Shown here: one piece after another, positions 55,170 through 64,000 of the stretch
Position numbering within the stretch: position 1 is the first letter of the stretch
How the letters are laid out: every line of letters begins with the position of its first letter
NCBI RefSeq assembly: GCF_000485595.1
Contig: NW_014577479.1
Coordinates: forward strand, 27,169 to 91,168
Direction: 5' to 3'
Origin: Priapulus caudatus
Lineage: Eukaryota; Priapulida; Priapulimorpha; Priapulimorphida; Priapulidae
DNA length: 64,000 nt
Notes under the pieces: model-generated
The model's input: the letters and a program-made list of their open reading frames with translations, nothing else
Told to the model about the DNA's origin: nothing
Databases searched by the model: none
Translations under genes and position numbers: made by a program

Positions 55170-56580
55170 TTTTATATCATTAACTATGAGGAAACATATG
55201 ACATCAATTGATTAAGTACTTAATATAATAAGTGGAATGATTTTCAAATTAATGAAACATGTAAGCTCAAGAGCAACGTTTACGAAACGTGAAGATTTAT
55301 TGGATTTATGATTGGCGAAATATGGCGTCCAATAAAATAAAAACGTGCATTTGTACTTAATTAGGTTTGCATAGCTGAGGCAATTCTCGTCTGTCCTTAT
55401 AACGTTACAGTAACCAGCATAGAAAAATGTGGATAACTAAATTTACTAATTTTTTTGGTTCTAATTTTTAATGTATAAATGTGTAATATATAAATAAGCC
55501 TAGTAATTAGTACACTAGTTTTAATAATAACAAGTCTCGATATATATTAATGAAATGTAACCAATTCAATGATATATCAATTACGTATATCCAATTTCAG
55601 GGAGTTTTGTGATAGAAAACTAGTAAATAAAGAAATACCTTTGTTCTTAGCAGTGCCTTTAATCGGAGAGTGGTGTCCGGTCAGTGTTTCTCCATGGAAA
55701 TGTCGAAATCAAATCTAATGTATAAAATCATTATTTATTTATATTAATATAATAATCAATTATTATATAAATATTTTATGCAACTAATTATATACCATAT
55801 AATATTATATATCTATATATATATATATATATATACTATATATATTCATAATTCTATATATTAATCACATAGCTTATATTATATATAATATATCAATTAT
55901 ATCAATTTCAGAGTGTTTATAAGATTCGAAACTAGTAAATAAACAAATACGCTGTTATCTTAGTCAGTTCCTTTAATCGAGTAGGTGCCCGTCAGTGATT
56001 CTCCAGGGAAATGTGCGAAATCAAACAATCTAATGTATAAAATCATTTGATTTATATTCACATAACTAAATAACAATTATTAATCATTATTTTATTTATC
56101 ACTAATTCTAAATACATATAATAATTATATATATATATATAGTATTACCATTAATTTATCATATAATACATAGCTTACCATTAATATATTAATATATAAT
56201 TATATCAAATTCAAGGGTGTTACGAAGATTTCACGAAAGCTAGTAAATAACAAATACAGCGCTTTATTCTTAGGCAGTTTCTTTAAAGTTAATCGGAAAG
56301 TGGTGGCCCGTCAGTTATTCTCGATGAAAATGTCGGAAATTCCAATCTAATGTATAAAATCATTTATTGATTTATATAATTATAATATTATATATATACT
56401 ATATATATATATATATTATATATATATTTTACATTAATTATATATAATACATAGGCCTAATTAATATATTAATATACTCAATTATATCCAATTTCAGGTG
56501 TTTATGCAGATGCCAGAAACTATGAAATGTAACAAATACCCTTTACTCTTAGCAGTTCTTAATCGGAGACTGGTGGCTCA
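55170..56580. repeat. About 300-bp tandem repeat, four copies, plus a left flank module
   Basis: Landmark CTTTAATCGGAGAGTGGTG with GTAAATAAAGAAATACC recurs near 55622, 55925, 56229 and 56518. Each is followed by GGAAATGTCGAAATCAAA and TCTAATGTATAAAATCATT and AT-rich sequence. Related single copies are near 58760 and 59640. Confidence 0.75.
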
Positions 56581-58385
56581 TCATAGAATGGTGCGGTCTC
56601 ACCAGGCGGGCGCTAACTTCGATGTAGAGAGTCATGGTCTCACCAAAGGGCGCTAAGCCTTGATGTATGAGAGTCATGTCTCACCCGCAAGTCGGGCGCT
56701 TAGAGCTTGATGTGAAGCGTCATAGGTCTCACCAAGGGGCGCTAAGCTATGAGATATAGAGAGTCATGGTCTCACTCAGGGGGCGCTAAGCTGATGTAGA
56801 AAGTCATCGGTCTCAGCCAAAGGGCGCTAATGCCTTAATGTAGAGAGTCATGGTCTCACTACGGTTGCGCTAAGCTTGATGTAGATGTAGTGTGGTCTCA
56901 CTAGGGGCGCATAAGCTTGATGTAGAGAATACATGTTTGCACCAGGATGGCGCTAAGCTTTAATGTAGAGTGGTGCGGTCTCCCCTACGGGGCGGCTACA
57001 GCTGATGTAGAGTGGTGTGGTCTCACGGCAGGGGGCGGCCTTAAAAAAAAAAAGGCCCCTTGATTGTAGAAGTGGTGCGGTCTCAAGTACGGGGCGCTGA
57101 AAGCGCCTTGATGTAGAAAGTCATGGTCAGCCAGCCGGCGCCGCGCCTACCACTTGCCACTGTACGAGTTTTCCCCTCTCACCACTAGCCACATACCACC
57201 CTATGACTACCGCAGAGGCATGGTCTCAGCCAGGGGGGCTAAGCTTGATGTAAGACTCCGGTGTCGGTCTTAATTAGGGGAGCCGCTACGCTTGATGTAG
57301 AGAGTGCATGGTCTCATAGGGGGGGCGGCTAAGCTTCGCGATCGCTCAGCCAGACGCTCCATGGCTCTCACTAACCCGTGGGCGCTAAAAGCTTGATTGT
57401 AGAGAGTCATCGGTTCTCACACACAAAGCGGGCGCTAGCTTGAGTAGAGAGTCAATGGCCTCACCAAGGGGGCAGCTAAAGCTTGATGTAGAGAGTCATC
57501 GCGCGCCTCTTCACCAACCGCCGCCTCGCTAAGCCTTCGACTCATCAGAGACTCATCGGCTCTCACCAGGGGGCGGCTAAGCTTGAATGTAGAAAGTCCA
57601 TGGTCTCACCAAGGGGCGGCTAAGCTTAATGTAGAGAGTCATGTCTCACTACGTGCGCTAACAGCTTGATGTAGAATGGTCGTGGTCTCACTACGGGGCG
57701 CTAAAGCTTGACCGTAGAGAAGTCATGGTCTTACAGGGGGCGCTAAGCTGAATGTAGAGGAGTCATGGTCTTACCCCAGGGGCGCTAAGCTGAATGTGGA
57801 GTGTGGCGGTCTCACCCAAGAGGCGTTAAGCTTGATGTAGAGTGGTGTGGTCTCACTAGGGGGCGCTAAGCTTGATGTAGAGAGTCATGGTCCTACCAGG
57901 TGGCGCTAATCTTTATGTAGAGTGGTGTGGTCTCACTAGGGGGCGCTAAGCTTGATGTAGAGAGTCATGGTCTCACCAGGGGCGCTAAGCTTGATGTAGA
58001 GAGTCATGGTCTCACCAGGTGGCGCTAAGCTTGATGTAGAGAGTCATGGTCTCACCAGGGTGCGCTAAGCTTGATGTAGAGAGTTATAGTCTCACCAGGG
58101 GGAGCTAAGCTTGACGTAGAGTGGGTGCGGTCTCACCAGAGGGCGCTAAGCTAGATGTAGAGTGGTGTGGTCTCACTAGGGGGCGCTAAGCTTGATGTAG
58201 AGAGTCATGGTCTTACCAGGTAACACTAAGCTTGATGTAGAGTGGTGCGGTCTCACCAAGGGGCGCTAAGCTTGATGTAGAGTCATGATCTCACCAGGGG
58301 GCGCTAAGCTTGATGTAGAGAGTCATGGTCTCACCAATTGGCGCTAAGCTTGTTGTAGAGAGTCATGGTCTCACCAGGGGACGTC
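56580..58385. repeat. 40-bp satellite array, about 45 copies
   Basis: The unit contains TGGTCTCACCAGGGGGCGCT, AAGCTTGATGTAG and either AGAGTCA or AGTGGTG. Units from about 57780 on are regular; those before about 57700 contain many small insertions and lose register. Confidence 0.95.
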
Positions 58386-59720
58386 GAGTGCTGTGACGAT
58401 AGGCGGCGCTATGATCGGACAGGCTGCTCCTAGACAACAATTCCCACTGAAACGATTTTTTATATCAATAACAATGAGGAAACACATAACAGGCAATTGA
58501 TTAAGTACTTGATATAATAAGTAACAAGATTTTTAACTTATTAAGAGCTTAAGAGCTTTAAAAGCACATTTATGAAACGTAGAGGTGTGTTAGTTTTTCT
58601 GACTGTCAAAATATGATGGAAAATCTAATGAAAAGTTTAGTTAGGATTGCATAGCTGAGATAATTCCTACATTTCCTTACAGTGTAACGTTACAGGAACC
58701 ATAGAGAAGCAGGTATGGAGCAAATTTGTTTAGAATTGTTTTCCGATTTCAGGGTGTTATGTGACAGTATATGAACAAATACCTTAATTTGCTTTTAGCA
58801 CTTCTCTTTAATTGGAGAGTTGCAGCCCGTCAGTGATTCTCCATGGAAATGTCAAAATCAAATCTAATGTATAAATAAACAAGTTTGTATGAGTCTATTA
58901 TTTAGTATATCATATCCAATATTATGAATTATATATATATAAACATATAATTTTTAATTTTTATAACAAAAATATATATTTACAAGCATTCGAGATTACA
59001 TCTCTTCATCAGGTCAGCAGACATTGGAAATTCCAATTCTGCTGACGGCTGATGAAGAGATGTAAATTCGAAAGCTGTCCATTAAACTTAAACACCCTTA
59101 TTCTATATCAGTGACTTTGATTTTTATACACACGTGGTGTTCGGTGGACTTTACTTCTATATATATATATTCGTATAGAGAACAATCTAACAGGTACTAA
59201 GTGATTGATAATATATGATGCGTAGCGAGTGACCAGGGTGTAACGAGATCCATCGCACTAGCATCTCGAGCCAGGGGGGCTAAGCTTGATATAGAGAGCC
59301 ATGGTTTCCACCAGGTGCGTCCGTGTGCTGTGACGAGAGGCGCGCTGTGATTTGACGCGGCTGCTTCATAGACAAAATCCCTGCTGGGCAACGGTTTTAA
59401 TATTGAATAACATGAGGAATACATATGACAAGCGATCCGATTCAGTTAAGTACTTCGATATAATAATGTAACAAGATTCTTAAATTATTCGAACATAGTA
59501 AGGCCTTAAGTGCAGCGACCATTTGCGAAAACGTGGATATTCGAGGTTTGATTAAATTTCTGACTTGGACAACATATATGCATAACTAATTAAGTAGCTT
59601 AGGATTGCATAGCTGACTAGACCCCACCTGCCCTATAGCAGTTACAGCCCACTTTCAATCGCGAGAGGTGATGGCTCGTCAGTGATTCCCATGGAAATGT
59701 CAAATAAACACGATTTAATA
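58386..59720. repeat. Two further copies of the satellite-flanking module
   Basis: CTGTGACGATAGGCGGCGCT...GACAACAATTCCC, then ATTTTTTATATCAATAAC and TTGATTAAGTACTTGATATA occur at 58390-58530. A noisier copy at 59310-59470 is preceded by one and a half 40-bp units. The first part also occurs at 55165-55260. Confidence 0.7.
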
Positions 59721-59816
59721 AACATCATCTGCATTAAATAGTGTCCTATACTGATAATTATTGAATATATGATGATATTGATCTTCTCTCTCCTCTCCCC
59801 TCTCACTCGCTCGTTC

Positions 59817-59821
59817 GCATG

Positions 59822-59854
<33 letters not shown>

Positions 59855-59873
59855 AAATATATATATATAATAG

Positions 59874-59907
<34 letters not shown>

Positions 59908-59910
59908 TAT
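59817..59910. repeat. CT-TA-GA mirror: perfect inverted microsatellite
   Basis: (CT)n, then an A/T alternating centre, then (GA)n of similar length form a self-complementary structure. Confidence 0.85.
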
Positions 59911-59936
59911 AGCAAAAAAAGGGATAGGGCACAGCA

Positions 59937-60996
59937 ATTATTCTTATTATTATCTCTATTGCACGCAAGCCAATTGATTTGTTTACTAATGAGACAATAT
60001 ATAGTGTATGTGTATAGTGTGTGTGTGTGTGTGTGGTGTGTTGTGTGTGGTGTGTGTGTGGTGTGTGTGACGTGCGTGCGGCGTGCGTGCGTGACCCGAT
60101 GACGCGTATGCTATATGAACTGGTCTAATACCACCAATAAGCGCAGTGTGGAGTACGCAGAAATGTTTTCCTGAGGCATAAATACTATAAGGTCTTCTCC
60201 ACGTTATTCTCTCACTGCCATTTTTCTGCTCACCTCTCCCTTTCTCTCCACTCCCTACCCGTAGATAGTTCGATAATTCCATCATTCAACAATTTACGTT
60301 TGGGCAGATTGTAATTTGTTTAGGTTATTTTGAAATAAATTTTCGCTACATTTTTTTCTTTGACATAGCTTAATATTTAATATGCCTTGATAAAATCCTT
60401 TCTCAGCTCATATGCATAACGCTACTACAACCTAATGGATAAGGAGATAATATAATAATATGCTAATTCATGCTCAAGCAACGCCTAACAAAACATAGTA
60501 ACCAAAATACTTAGGAAGCATCGACCAAATTCCAAGTTTTAGAATAATTTAACACAGGGAAATTGTCCGGGGAAATCGGTTCGGGGCGGGGGTGATTGAC
60601 CGTGGGTTTATTGTCGCAGGGATGATTGTCTGGTGAATGTGCAAGCGGGAATTGTTCGGGGGGGGGGGGATGATTGTCCGTGGTTTATTGTCCAGGCAAT
60701 GATTGCCTGGGGTGAATGTGCGAGGGGAAAGCGTTCGGGGGAAAAGAGCGTTACTTGAAGCCGTAGTTATTGGTGGGCGTCGGTCTATTGTGACGAGCCG
60801 GGAATTGTATGGTGGTAAGTAGTCAGGTTGCTAGATTGTCTGGGGGTCGGTCAGACCGAGGGTAATTGCTACGCGGGTAATAGTCAGGTGGGTGAATTGT
60901 CTGGGGTCGGTGCCCTGGGAAGGGTAAACTTGTACGGGGGTAATAGTCAGTGTGGTCTATTCTAGCAAACCTATATTATACACATATATAAAATTT
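59937..60996. repeat. Duplicated 1.06 kb segment, copy A
   Basis: It is collinear with 61022-62095 from TATTCTTATTATT...CTATTGCA through a GT block, a shared CACTGCCATTTTTCTGC stretch and a G-rich array of ATTGTCCGGGG-like units, to CCTATATTATACACA. Confidence 0.9.
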
Positions 60997-61021
60997 NNNN
61001 NNNNNNNNNNNNNNNNNNNNN
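60997..61021. other. Assembly gap, 25 N, between the two copies
   Basis: The gap lies exactly between the end of copy A and the start of copy B. Confidence 0.99.
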
Positions 61022-62095
61022 TATTCTTATTATTTCTCTATTGCACCGCAAGCCAATGATTGTTTTACTAATGAGACAATATATATAGTGTATGTGTAAC
61101 TGTGTGTGTGATGATGTGTTGTGTGTGTGTCTTGGTTGTGTGTGTAGTGTGTGTGGATTATGTGGAGCGTGAGATGCGTGCGTGCGTGCCCGTAGATCGC
61201 GTATGCTATATGAACCGGTCATAATACCACAATAAGCGCAGTGTGGAGTACCAGCGAAATGTTTCCTGAGGCATAAATACTAAAGGTCCGTTCCCGTTAT
61301 TTCTCTCACTGCCATTTTTCTGCTTCACCTCTCGCTTTTTCCTCCACTCCCTAGCCCGTAGATAGTTCGAAATTATCCACTGAAATAATTTACGTTTGGC
61401 AGATTGTAATTGTATTAGTTATTTTGAATACAATTTTCCTACATTTTTTATTTGACATAGCTTAATATTTAATATAGTCCTTGATAAAATCCTTTCTCAG
61501 CTCATATCATAACGCTACTACAACGCTATGGATATAGGAGATAATATAATACATATGCTAATACATGCTCCAAGTCAACCCTAACACAAACATAGTGAAC
61601 ACAAAATACTTAGGAAGCACTCGAGCGCTAAATTCCAAGTATTTAGAATAAATTTAAACACAGGGAAATTGTCCGCGGAAATGTTCGGGGGGAGGTGTGA
61701 TTGACCGTGGGTTTATTGTCGCAGGATGATTGTCTGGTAATGTGCAAGCGGGAATTGTTCGCGGGGGGTGGATGATTGTCCGTGGTTTATTGTCCAGGCA
61801 ATGATTTCCTGGGGGTGAACATGTGCGAGGGGAAAGCGTTCGGGGGAAAAAGAGGCGTACTTGAACGGTATTAATAGCCGTTGATGGGGTCGGCTGTCAT
61901 TGTGACGAGCCGGGAATTGTATGGTGTAAGTAGTCAGGTGTGATTGTCTGGGGGTCGTCAGCAGAGGGTAATTGTTACGGGGTAATCAGTCAGGTGGGTG
62001 AATTGTCTGGGTCGGTGGCCGGGAGGGTAATTGTACGGGGGTAATAGTCAGTGGTGGTTATTCTAGAAACCTATATTATACACAATATAAAATGT
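61022..62095. repeat. Duplicated 1.07 kb segment, copy B
   Basis: It is the same sequence as 59937-60996 with scattered single-base gains and losses in both directions. It continues into unique sequence after 62095. Confidence 0.9.
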
Positions 62096-62439
62096 TACTA
62101 CTTCAGGATTGTGCTGTTCAACTAATAAACTAATACAAACGAACTTAATGAATGAAATCTAGATACAACTTTTACATACTACTACTATATCTACTAATTA
62201 CTTACAAAAAATCATTTGTCCAACAAATTCCACAGTGTGTGGCGCGCACAGAAATAACCGTGAATATAAAATACAGACAACATTGTCAATAATGGCTGCT
62301 CTAAAAATAGCCACCGCCCAGCGTCAACCACACACAAGTTCACAGCTTCAGCGGTCACGGTGAGAAACGTAATGTGACCAAGGCGGCTTCTTTGCCATGT
62401 TACTGCACACTCAACACGCGCATTTAGTATGCCACTGTA

Positions 62440-62775
62440 GACAACACGATTCTCGCACCACGCGCGCACACACGACACCGTGCACACACATGCGCACATG
62501 CAGCGTACGCACGGACGCGCACGGACGCGCGCGCACAACGCACACATACGCTCCACGGCATACCACACGCGCACACATAGCTCACACACGCACGTAGAGC
62601 GCAACGCACACGCACGCACACACACACAGCGCGCACACACACGACACCACACGCAGGTACGAGCGCAGCGCGCAAGCACACGCAAGCACGGACCCTACAC
62701 ACGCGCTCACACACACGCCACGCACACACGCGCTCACACACACGCACGCACACACGCGCCTCACCCAGCACGCAC
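62440..62775. repeat. CA/CGCA-rich low-complexity block
   Basis: Imperfect CACA and CGCACA repeats give Arg/Thr/His frames on + and Cys/Val frames on -. None is supported as a gene. Confidence 0.9.
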
Positions 62776-63439
62776 ACACCTGTAACTTCTATCCATTTGA
62801 GCCATCATGCATCCATAGACTTTTAAACAGTTTTACACGGCGTGAACAGCACTTATATTTCATAAACAAGAGCGTATTATACGCTCTTGATATATAAACC
62901 ATCTAGCTGCCTGTTTTTGTTATATTAGGAGCACACAAATGAAGACATTTCTCATTCACATAAGCCATGCGTATATATAGCTTCTCGTCTTTTTGTACCA
63001 TTATCAAATGCACTTCTCCTAGCCGATGATTTAATTTCCACTTTAGATGACAAATCAAACTATGACAAATTTTCCAGTATGTTTTTATATAAATTGGAAT
63101 TATTATATTTGAATAATATTTTTTTACATTTTCATAATTAACGTGTATGTAAGAGTAAACGAATACTGCATGACAACTACTGCACTAAGTTAAAATTATA
63201 GTGAAACAATAAAGTATTATACAGTGTAAGTGAAAAACTATACTTTTCGTCGACGATAATATCTTTTTAGCATCAGAGAAAATTACAGACAATGCAACGT
63301 ATAAAAGCGTAATGTAGTTTAGCTTTGGGGCAAACCTCAATATAACTTTTCGCTTATTTGTTTACTTCTCAGAATTGTATCGGCGGCGGAAAAGAATTTC
63401 TTCCCGATGCCGCCCGTACAAACAACATCACCGCATCAC
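62776..63439. other. AT-rich spacer, no gene seen
   Basis: AT-rich sequence with no recognised ORF or repeat, apart from a short inverted pair (GAGCGTATTATACGCTC) at 62869-62885. It may include the 3' UTR of the minus-strand ligase exon. Confidence 0.5.
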
Positions 63440-63736
63440 AGACGCGGCCAGCTTCTTGTTTTCTCAGCTGCGGGAGCTGTCCGCCTCAGAATCTTTCCGG
63501 ATGCTGACTTGGGCATCTCGCTGACAAACTCGAGCCTCCTCGCAGACGGCTTCTGCGGCGGACCACGTGCTCTCGCAGGTAGCTGTGGGCAGATCCTCCG
63601 CAGGAGGTTCTGGTCGCTGCCGCACGACGTAGCGCTTGGGGAGTTCTCCAGCTTCCTCGTCGCGGGACGCCGATGACGGCCCGCGTCTGCCACGCTAGAT
63701 TGCTGTAGCACTGACCTCCAGTTCAGCTGGCGCCAC
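63440..63736 (-). pseudogene. 4-coumarate-CoA-ligase-like acyl-CoA synthetase, C-terminal exon, frameshifted
   Basis: The minus strand encodes, in order but in changing frames, VAPAELE, SVLQQSSVADA, AVIGVP, DEEAGELPKRYVVRQ, SYLREHVVRRRSRLRGG, EFVSEMPKSASGKILRR and a short tail. This is the mobile C-terminal domain of adenylate-forming ligases: the PKSASGKILRR lysine is the one that helps adenylation, and RLRGG precedes it. The exon begins after a TAG acceptor at 63737-63738. At least five single-base frame changes occur in 300 nt. Either this is a pseudogene or the consensus is inaccurate here. The even spacing of the shifts and the intact motifs favour sequencing error. Upstream exons would lie beyond the window. 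Confidence 0.75.
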
Positions 63737-64000
63737 CTACATTCACGCATTGCAAACGATTTTTAATACATTGCAGAGATCGGCTGCATGTGTGCATCTA
63801 CGCGAAGCACCAACAATATATTCTTTTTTGAACGCAAATTACTTGTAATGCAGTATTTAATCTGGCCGCTTGATAAAAAAAAACTCATATACGAGCCAAA
63901 TTAAAACTACATATATCATAACGTTGCAAATATATGCAAATGTAATAAAAAAAACGCTAAACACCCGCATATACATTTCATTTATGACCTTGCCAATTAG

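Noticed and set aside
58985-59095. Hammerhead ribozyme-like core (CTGATGA...GAAA)
   Set aside because: The motif occurs on both strands in an inverted pair, but the bases between the two boxes do not form a convincing stem II and no stem III partner follows. It is better read as a foldback repeat, with a weaker relative at 51040-51150.

Overview
This is a window of an intron-rich animal nuclear genome, most likely an invertebrate. Two genes can be modelled exon by exon with matching splice phases and a third nearly so: the 3' part of the kinase LKB1/STK11 (+ strand, 542-6192), the mitochondrial ATP synthase delta subunit ATP5F1D (- strand, 9452-11881, 5' exon or exons not found), and a complete KDM4/JMJD2 histone demethylase (+ strand, 23754-42295, 20 coding exons, 1242 residues). 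At the far right end a minus-strand exon (about 63440-63736) encodes the C-terminal end of a 4-coumarate-CoA-ligase-like acyl-CoA synthetase, broken by many frameshifts. The phylum cannot be fixed from this sequence. A short TTAGGG-type interstitial telomere tract fits most animal groups.

Layout. 1-6192: LKB1 exons separated by introns holding foldback and hAT-derived elements. 6193-9451: LKB1 3' flank, with one possible orphan exon. 9452-11881: ATP5F1D, one intron of which is almost entirely a 1.34 kb transposon. 12.0-23.4 kb: no recognisable gene; a 25-N gap, duplicated transposon segments and sequence with many apparent single-base insertions. 23.4-42.3 kb: KDM4 with large introns full of nested mobile elements. 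42.3-63.4 kb: gene-poor and repeat-dominated (CT, GT, GATA/GATG, CTAT and trinucleotide microsatellites, a 21-bp minisatellite, a 40-bp satellite embedded in a larger composite repeat, and a 1.06 kb duplication on either side of a 25-N gap).

The three modelled genes are not an operon or a single pathway: LKB1 is a cytoplasmic energy-sensing master kinase, ATP5F1D belongs to the F1 rotor of mitochondrial ATP synthase, and KDM4 removes methyl groups from histone H3. Their linkage is interesting because the human STK11, ATP5F1D and KDM4B genes all lie in chromosome band 19p13.3, which suggests conserved linkage.

The most notable unlabelled structures are: four CAG...CTG-ended transposons that all have exact 6-bp target duplications, two of them carrying hAT-like coding remnants; tandem duplications of 3' splice-site regions at two KDM4 exons; and a nested hAT-like insertion whose empty site can be read from the opposite arm of its host element. 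Several stretches appear to be poorly polished assembly, so broken reading frames there may not be biological.
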